Source: Mugil cephalus
Lineage: Eukaryota > Chordata > Actinopteri > Mugiliformes > Mugilidae
Direction of reading: 5' to 3'
Length of the DNA: 64,000 bases
Assembly (NCBI RefSeq): GCF_022458985.1
Contig: NC_061791.1
Location: 150,001-214,000 of the forward strand
Shown: positions 34,201-41,600 of the stretch, one piece after another
Layout: the number at the start of each line of letters is the position of its first letter
Position numbering within the stretch: position 1 is the first letter of the stretch
Program-made: the position numbers and the translations under genes
Notes under the pieces: generated by a model
Databases searched by the model: none
Seen by the model: the letters and a program-made list of their open reading frames with translations, nothing else
Told to the model about the DNA's origin: nothing

Positions 34201-35449
34201 GAAATCAAAAAGCAGAACGAAACAGAAGATATTTAAAAAGTAAAATGATCCAGACCCAGAGAGGAGTGAGGTCATGTGACTGGAACGAGGTCATGTGACT
34301 GGACCGAGGTCATGTGACTGGTTGCTGTTGTTGTGTCCAGGGCTACAGACACAGTAAAGAGTACATCGCCACCCAGGGGCCGTTACCAGAGACTCGTAAC
34401 GACTTCTGGAGGATGGTCCTCCAGCAGAAGTCTCCCATCATCGTGATGCTCACCCAGTGTCAGGAGAGACGGAGGGTGAGTTAATTAATGACCTCGTTAG
34501 CAGGAAACGCTAATAAACTGATGTTTACATTTATGATCTGAGATGTAGAATAAATAATGATAATTAATAATTAGACTTTTGTTTGTGTTCGCTGTCGTTG
34601 GTCTTTAAATGATAAATAAATAAGATATAAAATATGTCCCCGGTGTGTCCCCCCCGCTGTCCCCAGGTGAAGTGTGACCACTACTGGCCCTTCACGGAGG
34701 AGCCCGTCCTCTACGGCGAGATCAGCGTGGAGATGCTGTCGGAGGCGGAGTCTCCAGAGTGGACCATCAGGAAGTTCAGACTGGGCTACGTGAGTCTGTT
34801 CAGGACCGACTGGATCTGAGAGGACCCCTCCACATCTGGATGTCCTCTTAACCTGTCCCCCTGTCCCCCCCAGGCCGACGAGACCCAGGACGTCCTGCAC
34901 CTGAACTACACGTCCTGGCCGGACCACGGCGTCCCCACGGTCAACGCCATCGAGAGCATCCTGCAGTTTGTCCACATTGTCCGGCAGCAGGCCAACCGGA
35001 CCAAGGACCCCCTCATCGTCCACTGCAGGTAGGACCGGGTCTGGACCGGGTCTGGACCGGAGGACAGGACGTCAGGACGTCCTCTCTGTGCCTGTAGACT
35101 CACCCCCCGTCCCTGTTATGTGTTTCAGTGCTGGAGTGGGGAGGACCGGGACCTTCATCGCTCTGGACCGACTGATGCAGCACATCAGAGAACACGAGTT
35201 CACCGACATCCTGGGCCTGGTCTCAGAGATGAGGGCCCACCGGCTCTCCATGGTCCAGACCGAGGTCAGTACCAGCAGGGTCCGCTCAGACCAGGGTCAG
35301 CTCAGAACACGTCAGACCATAACGTCCTCCTCCTCTTCCTTCAGGAGCAGTTTGTCTTCATCCACCAGTGCGTCCTGTTGATGTGGCAGAAGAAGAAGCA
35401 ACAGTCCGTCACCTCAGACGTCATCTACGAGAACGCCAGCAAGACATAA
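11586..35449 (+). CDS. ptpro: Receptor-type tyrosine phosphatase O (GLEPP1)
   Basis: Twenty-six exons: 11586-11657, 17710-17971, 18318-18473, 18584-18736, 18868-19392, 19585-19746, 20108-20304, 20597-20717, 21089-21282, 21379-21490, 22553-22716, 24045-24165, 26205-26338, 26776-26914, 27038-27158, 28012-28080, 29868-29951, 32258-32293, 32812-32893, 33353-33443, 33516-33592, 34341-34475, 34667-34789, 34874-35028, 35129-35264, 35345-35449. The phase is kept throughout and totals 1241 aa (human about 1216). PTPRO is a podocyte and neuronal R3-type receptor phosphatase. A Leu/Pro-rich signal peptide leads into a fibronectin-III-type ectodomain, one membrane helix at about 845-868 ([18 protein letters not shown]), then one catalytic domain (about 945-1225). 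It has [15 protein letters not shown], the WPD loop (1125-1127) and the P-loop [11 protein letters not shown] with nucleophile Cys1161 and Arg1167. The C-terminus [10 protein letters not shown] keeps the conserved tyrosine. Exon 5 carries a fish-type Pro/Glu-rich insert. The phosphatase looks fully active. Confidence 0.96.
11731..11764. repeat. (GGA)n microsatellite
   Basis: Eleven GGA units within the first 110 bases of ptpro intron 1. Confidence 0.9.
12034..12218. mobile_element. Tc1/mariner-derived MITE with terminal inverted repeats
   Basis: The left end CGATCAGCCACAACATTATG (about 12037-12056) is mirrored by the right end CATAAAGTTATGGCTGATTG (about 12196-12215), giving roughly 28-bp imperfect inverted termini. 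The motif CATAATGTTATGGCTGATCG is the known end of a widespread teleost Tc1-like transposon. About 185 bp with no transposase, so a non-autonomous or deleted copy. Confidence 0.7.
12286..12432. repeat. CT-rich (CTCC/CACCTC) low-complexity tract
   Basis: Polypyrimidine sequence with loose repeats of CTCCTCC and CACCTCCC; the open frames here are artefacts. Confidence 0.8.
13287..13391. repeat. (TTAGCTCTG/TTAGCTCTA)n minisatellite
   Basis: About eleven 9-bp units built on the word GTTAGC. Confidence 0.9.
13483..13683. repeat. GGAGGTCTCAGTGA minisatellite
   Basis: About ten units of 14-22 bp made of GGAGGTCTCAGTGA with variable extra GAGGA. Confidence 0.9.
13814..13874. repeat. GGAGGAGAA/GGA low-complexity tract
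   Basis: Purine-rich run of GGA and GAAGGA units in ptpro intron 1. Confidence 0.85.
14900..14955. repeat. (CCTCCCTCCGCCT)n tract
   Basis: Six or so units of CCTCCCTCC(G/A)C in ptpro intron 1. Confidence 0.85.
15396..15790. repeat. GT-rich minisatellite (TTGTGTGTTCTGG / TTGTGCGTTCCTG)
   Basis: About 25-30 degenerate units near 13 bp alternate between two unit types. It is open in several frames on both strands only because of its periodicity. Confidence 0.9.
16281..16508 (-). mobile_element. Degenerate LINE reverse-transcriptase fragment
   Basis: The minus strand reads [16 protein letters not shown], the RT motif (GVPQGS-x-LGPLLF) of non-LTR retrotransposons of the L2/CR1/Rex class. The surrounding frame is open for 75 codons, but only the 15 or so residues around the motif are recognisable. 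An old dead insertion. Confidence 0.7.
17143..17215 (+). repeat. TTAGCTTAGC-type dispersed teleost repeat
   Basis: Two adjacent copies of GTTAGCTTAGCTTAGCATGAAG, one followed by CCTGGGAGCAGGGGAGA. A related copy is at 18736-18810, and in reverse orientation the same family seeds the array at 53135-53577. Confidence 0.6.
17357..17660. repeat. (TTCTG/TTCTA)n pentanucleotide array
   Basis: About 60 pentamers alternating in blocks of TTCTG and TTCTA, with a short GTTGT block in the middle. It ends about 50 bases before the acceptor of ptpro exon 2. Confidence 0.95.
18110..18306. repeat. GTTGCTCTGACTG minisatellite
   Basis: About fourteen 12-14-bp units fill most of the intron before ptpro exon 3 and end about 10 bases short of its acceptor. 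Confidence 0.9.
18521..18566 (+). repeat. Dispersed repeat module, GATCCACTAGGAGGC type (copy 1)
   Basis: GATCCACTAGGAGGCACCG and AGCTCAGCCACATCCAG match, in order and spacing, a block at 51072-51117. The family is unidentified. Confidence 0.5.
19745..19862 (+). repeat. GGACAACCAGGGGGACGTCCTCA minisatellite at the ptpro exon-6 donor
   Basis: Four to five units of about 24 bp begin inside the donor region of exon 6 (CTCA|GTAGGTCCTCAG) and fill the first 115 bases of the intron. Confidence 0.9.
20741..21070. repeat. (AATCTGGTTT)n decanucleotide array
   Basis: About thirty degenerate 10-bp units with interspersed TGATCAGATCA. It occupies nearly the whole intron between ptpro exons 8 and 9. Confidence 0.95.
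21578..21678. repeat. 30-bp minisatellite CCAGCCCCTCCCACGTCC...
   Basis: Three complete copies and a partial fourth of a 30-bp unit, almost identical to each other, hence recent. Confidence 0.95.
21827..22287. repeat. GATGCAGAGCGTGG / GATGTGGGGCTGG minisatellite
   Basis: About 33 units of 13-14 bp of two kinds in a higher-order mixture; unit copies are near identical. It yields long spurious open frames on both strands. Confidence 0.95.
22987..23165 (+). repeat. Dispersed repeat module (copy 2) with (TTC)n
   Basis: GGCCTCTAGTGGACATCCC, AGGCTCTGGTTGCCTAGG and GTCTAGTGTATGGGCAG follow the same order as the block at 4483-4600. A (TTC)12 run sits at the equivalent place of the CTTCCTC tract in the other copy. 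Confidence 0.5.
23605..23895. repeat. (GGTCCAGAATCTAGT)n then (AACACAGCT)n
   Basis: A 15-17-bp array of about eleven units is followed directly by an array of 9-bp and 6-bp GCTAACACA units. Confidence 0.9.
24172..24512. repeat. (AC)n with (ACTAATATATAC) interruptions
   Basis: A compound microsatellite starting six bases after the exon-12 donor; it ends in (AT)n. Confidence 0.95.
24918..25220. repeat. ACAGCTACAGCTAATACAACTA minisatellite
   Basis: About eight 22-bp units, then a decayed half built of ACAGCTA and ACAACTA. Same word family as other GCTAAC arrays here. Confidence 0.95.
26339..26724 (+). repeat. (GTTTAGTCTCAG)n minisatellite at the ptpro exon-13 donor
   Basis: About 32 units of 12 bp begin immediately after the donor (CGCAAG|GTAAGG). 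Because the unit is a multiple of three and stop-free, the exon frame stays open into the intron until a TGA at 26750-26752. Confidence 0.95.
27159..28011 (+). other. ptpro intron after the transmembrane exon
   Basis: Mostly unique sequence. At 27395-27440 a B-box-like GGGTGCGAACCCCGG stands next to a solo Tc1-type end GGCCACTTTATTAGGAACG; no full element could be delimited. Confidence 0.5.
29026..29067 (+). mobile_element. LINE reverse-transcriptase shard 1
   Basis: Fourteen codons read [14 protein letters not shown], a decayed version of the RT motif GVPQGS-x-LGPLLF. Flanks are not recognisable. Confidence 0.55.
29151..29166 (-). promoter_or_regulatory. CTCF-like motif
   Basis: The minus strand reads GACACCAGAGGGCAGC, close to the CTCF consensus. 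It lies 0.7 kb upstream of the ptpro cassette exon. Confidence 0.4.
29791..29806 (-). promoter_or_regulatory. CTCF-like motif 62 bp before the ptpro cassette exon
   Basis: The minus strand reads GACACCAGGGGGCGG, matching the CTCF core. CTCF bound next to an alternative exon is known to affect inclusion in another receptor phosphatase gene (CD45); relevance here is inference. Confidence 0.4.
29868..29951 (+). CDS. ptpro: ptpro cassette exon (28-residue juxtamembrane insert)
   Basis: An 84-nt exon bounded by CCCCCTTCAG and GTAAGT. It enters and leaves in the same phase (TG|G), so skipping it keeps the frame. It encodes residues 901-928: [14 protein letters not shown] followed by [14 protein letters not shown]. 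From memory this differs from the mammalian alternatively spliced insert at one position (Leu for Ile), far better conserved than neighbouring residues. It is strongly hydrophobic and sits between the membrane helix and the phosphatase domain. Mammalian PTPRO is known in forms with and without this segment. Confidence 0.93.
30080..30495 (+). mobile_element. Three tandem ~171-bp units each bearing a LINE RT motif
   Basis: Frames starting at 30104, 30274 and 30446 read [33 protein letters not shown] and [15 protein letters not shown]. Each is preceded by a similar CTTTTA(T/C)(T/A)GATG(T/C)GGTGTTCCTCA stretch. Spacing is 170 and 172 bp, so this looks like a small tandem triplication of an RT-derived fragment. 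Confidence 0.6.
30967..31005 (+). mobile_element. LINE reverse-transcriptase shard
   Basis: [12 protein letters not shown] then a stop: another remnant of the same RT motif. Confidence 0.5.
31460..31718. mobile_element. Tc1/mariner-derived MITE with terminal inverted repeats
   Basis: Left end CCCGGCCACTTCATTAGGTA and right end TACCTAATGATTTGGCCAGG are imperfect inverted repeats. CCGGCCACTTTATTAGGTAC is the known end of another teleost Tc1-like family. The 259-bp interior has no transposase and includes a (TGAA)n expansion. Confidence 0.75.
32341..32530. repeat. TTTGTCGACTCATAACCATGAACAGATG repeat
   Basis: Degenerate units of 12-40 bp containing TTGTCGACTC, starting about 45 bases after the donor of the 36-nt ptpro exon 18. 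Confidence 0.85.
32618..32792. repeat. (TGAATGAA/TGTGAATGAA)n
   Basis: A tetranucleotide-based array ending about 20 bases before the acceptor of ptpro exon 19. Confidence 0.95.
33018..33092. repeat. (ATATT)n pentanucleotide repeat
   Basis: About 14 units in the intron between ptpro exons 19 and 20. Confidence 0.95.
33593..34340 (+). other. ptpro intron between exons 21 and 22
   Basis: Unique AT-rich sequence. Only a GGTCATGTGACTGGA triplet repeat (about 34271-34321) close to the acceptor stands out. Confidence 0.6.
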
Positions 35450-36630
35450 TCTCTCCAGATGTGAGTCTGTTTTCACCAGTGAACCAGAACCAGAAGCAGA
35501 ACCGGTCTCCAGGTGTCCCAGTTAAACCCCCTCGTTGTCTTACAGGCGTGGACTCGTCCTCCAGAGCTTCAGCTTCATCATCAGCATCAGAACCAACAGC
35601 AGAACATCTGGACGTCTTTACTTTGGCTCGGCGTCTGAGCATGGGACGGAGCTCCGCCTCCACCACCCTCTGGACCGTGACCCCGCCCCCCTCTGGACCC
35701 TCTGGACCCTCTGGACCCTCTGGACCGGACGTCTTGGTTCAGATCTGTTCGGTGGAACTGAGTCAGCAGCTTTTTGTTCTTTCTCAGGAGTCGCTGAAGA
35801 ACCAGCAAGCACACGACTCCGCCTCCGAGGCCTCAGGCTCCGCCCTAAGAGACCTCAGACTCCGCCTCCCAGGCCTCAGACTGTCTCAGAGGACGTGTCA
35901 GGACGGAGGACGTGTCCCTCTGGTCCTTTTTGTTTTGCTGGATCTTTACCGACTGGAGCTCGGGGTCGTGTTGGGTCGAGCTGCTCTGGACGTCGGTTTG
36001 AGAGACGGACTCTGGAACCAGACCAGGTTTGACGGACCACGTGTGAGGATCAGCTGGTCGGCCCCGGTCAGATCTGTAGGAACCAGAGGAACCGGTACAG
36101 GTTTACACCAGAACCCAAACTCTTTACTTTCATCGGTTTTAAATCCAGCAGCTGAAACACTTCAAACTTTTTTATTAATTCTAGTTTTTTCATTTTTTGT
36201 TAATTGTAAACGTTGAGACATTAACACTTCTCATATTAATTAAAAACACACTGCCCCCCCCCCCCCCCGGGTCGACCGCCGTCAGAATAAGAGCTGGAAC
36301 TAAAACATTTAAATCAGTTATTAAAGCACAAATCTTCACGTTTTGGTTCCACGATCAGATTTAAACACGTCGGAGCTCAAACTTTAAAACGTTGTCGTCC
36401 TAAAAGAGAGACAGGAAGCTTCAGACTCTTATTTTGACGGCGTCAGCTGTTACTGTAAATACTACGATGCTAAACTCTTCTTTCGGTTTTTAAACTCGTC
36501 GTAAATGTGAATCGAACTTTTCTTCTTCTTCTTCGTGTCGTAGTGTCACTTCCTGATCAGAGTGTTTGTGTGTTTCCTTCAAAATAAAATGTCCAGTTAC
36601 ACCTGTTGTTGTTTCCTTCAAAATAAAATG
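35450..36630 (+). other. ptpro: ptpro 3' UTR
   Basis: Begins at the TAA (35447-35449). Two AATAAA signals stand at 36583-36588 and 36622-36627. It contains TCTGGACCC repeats (35695-35730) and a C14 run (about 36255-36268). Long chance open frames cross it but show no protein similarity. Confidence 0.65.
36583..36627 (+). terminator. ptpro: Two poly(A) signals, ptpro
   Basis: AATAAA at 36583-36588 and 36622-36627, each within a repeated TTTCCTTCAAAATAAAATG phrase, about 1.15 kb after the stop. Confidence 0.6.
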
Positions 36631-37434
36631 CACCTTTTAAAACTAATCTAGTCACATTTAATCATTCCAACGTCTCCAATTTTTATTTCTGTTTAAGGTG
36701 GATTCATCCCAGTTGAACTTTATTATTAAATTTACAATGTATTTTTATTGAATTTATAAATGATTATTCCATTTATTTTTGGTGTTATTAATAGTATCAT
36801 TATTATTAGTAGTAGTAGTATTTAATTCATTATATATTATGTTTTTCCATTTAAATTTCTGTATAAAATCTTTGTCATATATGTTTTAGTGGCTATTATT
36901 AACAGGTCTGCACGTTAGCCGTTTATGCTAATGTTAGCGTGACAGAAACTACATATAAAGTTTAAATTGAAGAAGCTGTGAAACATTTTTTGCAGTCAAT
37001 GATCAATGACCCTGCGCTAACCCTGCTAGCCGTTAGCTGTTAGCCACTAGCTGCTGCTCTGAGGCTCTGTGACGTATTAGATTAGGAATGAACTTTGTTC
37101 TCAGCCTCAGAGGTTTGAACTGTAAAGGTCAAACCAGATTAAAACCTGTTCAGACCAGACTGAATCCAGATAACGGTTGGCATGACAACTGGTGGTGGTC
37201 GCCGTTAGGTCACAACCTGTTTCAAATAATGAAATAAAACGAAACTTATACAAAAACCACTTGAACATTAATCAAGTACATCCATGGAGAAAACCCAGAT
37301 GAATCAAGTTCCCAGATACGGTTCCTTGAAGGGTTTAGAGAATAAAACCTTGGACTCACCAGACGCTAAACTCTGAGCTACAGGCGGTTCCAGGTTCAGA
37401 AGAAAATCAGAGACGTAAAATGATTTTCAGACAT
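36631..37434. other. Intergenic gap between the convergent ptpro and eps8 3' ends
   Basis: AT-rich with (ATTATT)-like stretches and some GTTAGC words near 36910-37050. No gene seen. Confidence 0.5.
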
Positions 37435-37440
37435 TTTATT
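37435..37440 (-). terminator. eps8: Poly(A) signal, eps8
   Basis: The minus strand reads AATAAA, about 1.2 kb beyond the annotated stop. It is the only clear signal I found downstream of both candidate terminal exons, so both isoforms may share it. Confidence 0.5.
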
Positions 37441-38439
37441 GCAGAATGAGCAGATTTAAATGGAAAAGGCACGATGAAGACGACACAGAGCAGCATCATC
37501 ATCAGTGTGAGCTACAGGTCAAAGGTCAGTCAGAGCCAATCGATCACTGATCGTCTCCAGACATGATCAGACCTCCTCACCTCCTCTACCGGCTCATCAT
37601 GGGACTATATAGAAAACACATCATAATCACCAACATAATCATCCATCACGAGTCTGAGCTCATGACCAGCATGAACCAATCAGACATCAGCATCATTTTA
37701 TCCTCATTACTTCATTCATTCATTCGGTAGCTCAGGTTTGAAACTTCAGAACGAAACAGGAAAATGTAAAAAAATAACAACAATAATAACAAAAAGGAAA
37801 TTTGTTCACTTTTGTTTTGTTTGGAGCAGATCAATAAATTCCTGAGGACGAGGAAAATGGCAGCGACTGACGAGGTAGAAGTAAAAAAACATTTGTCTCA
37901 TCAACGCGTCTCAAGGATCAGAAATCCTCAGAAGGAGGAGCTTTCAGTGGACGGTTTCCATGGTAACGCAGTCAGTGGTGAGGGCGACCAATGGGAGCTG
38001 CTGTGGGCGGGGCCTGACTATAAGTCTGAACTGATTGGACCAGATGAACGTTTCTACTTTAATTAACAAATCACAGACGATTGAGTTGAATGATTCATAT
38101 TTATACTAATTATTCTTCTTAAGACGAACTAAACTAAAATAAACCTCTGTTAACGTCTCTTCTACTGGAACTCGTCTGTGTCTCGATGGTTTTCACCTCG
38201 TTCAGTCAGAGACAGGAACCAGGAACCAGGAACCAGGAACTAGAGCGTGGATCTGCAGCTCTAATCCTAACGCTCAAATGTCAGGAAACATCGACTCTGA
38301 ACGAACAAGACGAGAAAAACCTGAGACTCTGAAGCTCTAACGTTAATTCTGAGAGAAAGATGTTCTCTCAAAGTTCCCTCAGAGTTCCTTCAGTTCCCTC
38401 AGAGTTCCCTCAGAGTTCTGGCCGTCCGGTCCGGTCGGT

Positions 38440-38511
38440 TCATGGAGGTGAGCTGAGGAGTTCCTGCCGACGTCTCATGATCTCCACAAACTCAGCACGA
38501 TCAGCCTCCGC
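38440..38511 (-). CDS. eps8: Duplicated alternative last coding exon of eps8
   Basis: On the minus strand the acceptor CCTTCTTCTCAG precedes 24 codons reading [19 protein letters not shown] then SSPP and a TGA. The core [13 protein letters not shown] matches [13 protein letters not shown] of the canonical last exon 10 of 13. The exon starts in phase 0, as the canonical one does, so it can replace it directly after AALE of exon 40202-40334. Codons for the shared Arg triplet differ at synonymous positions (AGA CGT CGG against AGG AGG CGG), which suggests an old duplication kept for its protein. It lacks the [10 protein letters not shown] tail. Expression is unproven; it could be a relic. Confidence 0.65.
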   Translation of the reverse strand, partial: AEADRAEFVEIMRRRQELLSSPP

Positions 38512-38662
38512 CTGAGAAGAAGGAGCAGGATCCAGATTGAAAGGAGAGAAAGCAACAAGGAGGAGGAGGAAGAGGAGGAGGAGGAGGTGGTGCAGGAGGA
38601 GGAGGTGGAGGAGGAGGAGGAGGTGGTGCAGGAGGAGGAGGAGGAGGAGGAGGAGGAGGAGC
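38512..38662. repeat. (GGA)n tract between the two eps8 terminal exons
   Basis: About 120 bases of almost pure GGA (TCC on the transcript strand) with GGTGCA interruptions; it supplies an extreme polypyrimidine tract before the duplicated exon. Confidence 0.95.
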
Positions 38663-41600
38663 TCAGTGGGTGCTGCCTTCATCAAAAGACTCCACCCCTG
38701 AATCACAGGTGCTGACTGCCAGTTTCTCCTGCCGCCTCCTCATGATCTCCTGGAGCTCAGAGCCTGCACTCTTCTGGAGGAGGAGGAGGAGGAGGAGGAG
38801 GAGGGAGGAGGAGGAGGAGCAGCAAAAAGAAGAGGAGGGAGGGAAACACAAACAGGAAGTTACATCACAGACCAACACATTCCAGACCAGGTCTCTGGAG
38901 ACTCTGGAGGAGACTGGTTCTAAACCTGGACCAGGTCCTCCTCCCGAGAGCCTCCTCATTTTGATTCTCTACCGAGCGTCTCCTTAAAACTCAAAAGGGG
39001 AGGAGGAGGAGGAGGAGGCAGAGAGCATGCTGGGAGGAAAGGGGGAGGAGCCTGATTCATTGAGAAATAAAGTGAAGTTGACACTCGACTGATTATAAGA
39101 AAAGAACTGGAGGCTTCAACCGGACCAGACCAGACCAGACCAGACCAGACTCTGTCTCTATTAATAGTGTCTCCATTATCAGGTCTAAGGCAGGACCAGG
39201 TCTACATGAGTGACCTTCATGTCGTCCGTGGTCCAGATCAGTTTAAAATAGTCCTTCAGTTACTGGTTCCAGCTGGATCTGGTTTATTATCTATTCTGTG
39301 AAGGGACCTGAGACCTGGGACCAGGGACCTGGGACCGAAGACCAGGGGCCTGAGACCTGAGACCTGAGACCAGGGACCTGGGACCTGAGACCTGGACTGA
39401 CAGGTTCACTATGAGACCGGTTTAACGAGGGGACGAGGCTGGAGACGAACAGCTGATCTACCTGAAGAAGCTGCTACAGGTGGGAATGTGAGGAGACCTC
39501 GTTCTGAAGGCCGGTCTACTGGTCTACGTGAGACGGGATCATTACTAATGTCCCTGTTAGTCTCTGTGTGGACGCTCCGGCCGACAGAACGAAGCCGTGG
39601 ACATGAGGACATGAGGACGTGAGGACACATGAAGACGATACCTGAATGAATGAGTCAGAAGATCAGAGGAGGGTCAGAAGAAAACCTGCAGGTGGAAATA
39701 GAACCAGACCAGACCTGACCAGAGTCGGAGGACAGAGAGGACGGAGACAGCTTCCAGACACCAAGAGGGACCAGAGGACGCCTCCGGACCAGAGGACGCC
39801 TCCAATCAGAGGACGCCTCCAATCAGAGGACGTCTCCAGACCAGAGGACGCCTCCAATTAGAGGACGCCTCCGGACCAGAGGACGCCTCCAGACCAGAGG
39901 ACGCCTCCAATCAGAGGACGCCTCCGGACCAGAGGACGCCTCCGGACCAGAGGACGCCTCCAGTCAGAGGATGTCTCTAGCAGCAGCTGTCTGGAAGCTC
40001 GGCTCCAACATCATCATCAGATTCATCTGTAAACCATCTGTTTGTGAAGGTCCCTACTGAGCATGCTCAGCAGCTCACCTCTCTACAAAATAAGAGCTTT
40101 ATTCACTGAGTCCTAGTCTGGGTGTGTCCACTACACTCTGTCCGTCCTAGTCTGGGTGTGTCCACTACACTCTGTCCGTCCTGGTCTGGGTGTCCACTCA
40201 CCTCCAGCGCTGCTTTCTGAACCGTCACCTGACTGAAGACTCGAGCTCCGTCGTCAGGACAAACCGTCTTCAGCTCCTCCTTGTTGAGGGAGAACAGCTG
40301 AGCTCCGGTGAGGACGCCCAGGCTGGTGATGGTCCTACAGGGACACACGGAGACGGAGGTTAATGAGGACGAGGCCTGAGGAGGACGAGGCCTGAGGAGG
40401 AGCAGGACTCACACGGGGCTGAAGCCCTTGGCCTCCAGCCAGGCTTTGACCTGGTCCGGAGACGAGTCGTAGGTGATGTTGATGGACGAGAGGCTGCTGC
40501 TACGAGACGGAGGCTGGAACTTCTTGTGAGCGCTGCGACCCAGAGTCAGACGATGCAGCAGCTCGTCCTGGACCTCGTCCATGTTGGACTTCCTCCCTGC
40601 AGACACCACACAAACCTTAGTCCTGGACCACATTCAGACCAGACTGACCTCAACACAACAACAATCCATGATGAGATGAATGGAACTGGTTCAATGAGGG
40701 TAAAACAGCAGCATTGAGACAGTCAAGAGCTCCGGTCTCATCTGGACCAGTTTCTGGACCGGTTTCTGGACTCACTGATGGCGTCTGGTCTCTGGGGGCC
40801 GTGCTCCCTCATGGAGACGCCGGCGGCCTCGGTGGGCGTGGCCTCCCGGCTGAACACGGCGGGCTTGGACGGCTCCTCGGCTGGAGGAGGCTGGGGCGGC
40901 GTGGGGAGCCTGGTGGTGGGCAGGGGGGCCTTGGGTGGAGGCCTGGGTGGGGGCCTGGGTGGGCGCCGGGGGCATCGGAGTCACCGTGGGTCTAGTGGGC
41001 AGGAAGTCCGGCCGCGTGGTCTGTTTCTACGGATGAAACAACGCTTTAATTTAAAGGTTTTAACGTCATGACGGAGCGACAGAGACTGTTTCCATGGGAA
41101 CAACATCCAGGATAATGTGGGAGGAGCCTAATGTGAGCTAAACCTAGCCGTATGCTAATTTAAAGACATTAACATACAGTAGGAGAGAAAACATTTCATG
41201 CTAAAACTAGCATGCTAACCTTCTAATGTCCTGTCCTGGTAGAATATTCAGTTTGTGCTCTTTTTATTTTTATTTTGTCTCATTCCTGTACGATTAGATT
41301 ATTTTTTTTATGTCTGAAATAAACTAAACTAATGTCACCATAATGCAGATAAACACTAGCATTATTTAGGCGCTACCAGGTACCACGTTTAGCATAGCAT
41401 AGCATAGCCTACAGCCTGGAGGCCTGATCCCACAACAAACAGCAGGTGTTTGACGTTTACCTCGTTCAACTCTCCCAGTAACTGCTGCAGACGAAACGAA
41501 ACAAAGATGGAGGAGATGAGACATGGTTCATTGACCAGAGTTAAACTAAAACCTAAAAACACGATTAAAGGAACAGTCCCACATTACAGTTAGCCTAGCT

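Noticed and set aside
35368-36216. 282-codon open frame overlapping the ptpro end
   Set aside because: It runs in another frame through the last exon and 3' UTR, contains repeat-coded GPSGPS, and shows no family resemblance.
38440-38663. eps8l-type neighbouring gene as source of the second terminal exon
   Set aside because: Only one 24-codon exon is present and no other EPS8-like exons lie between it and the ptpro end, so it is an exon duplication, not a second gene.
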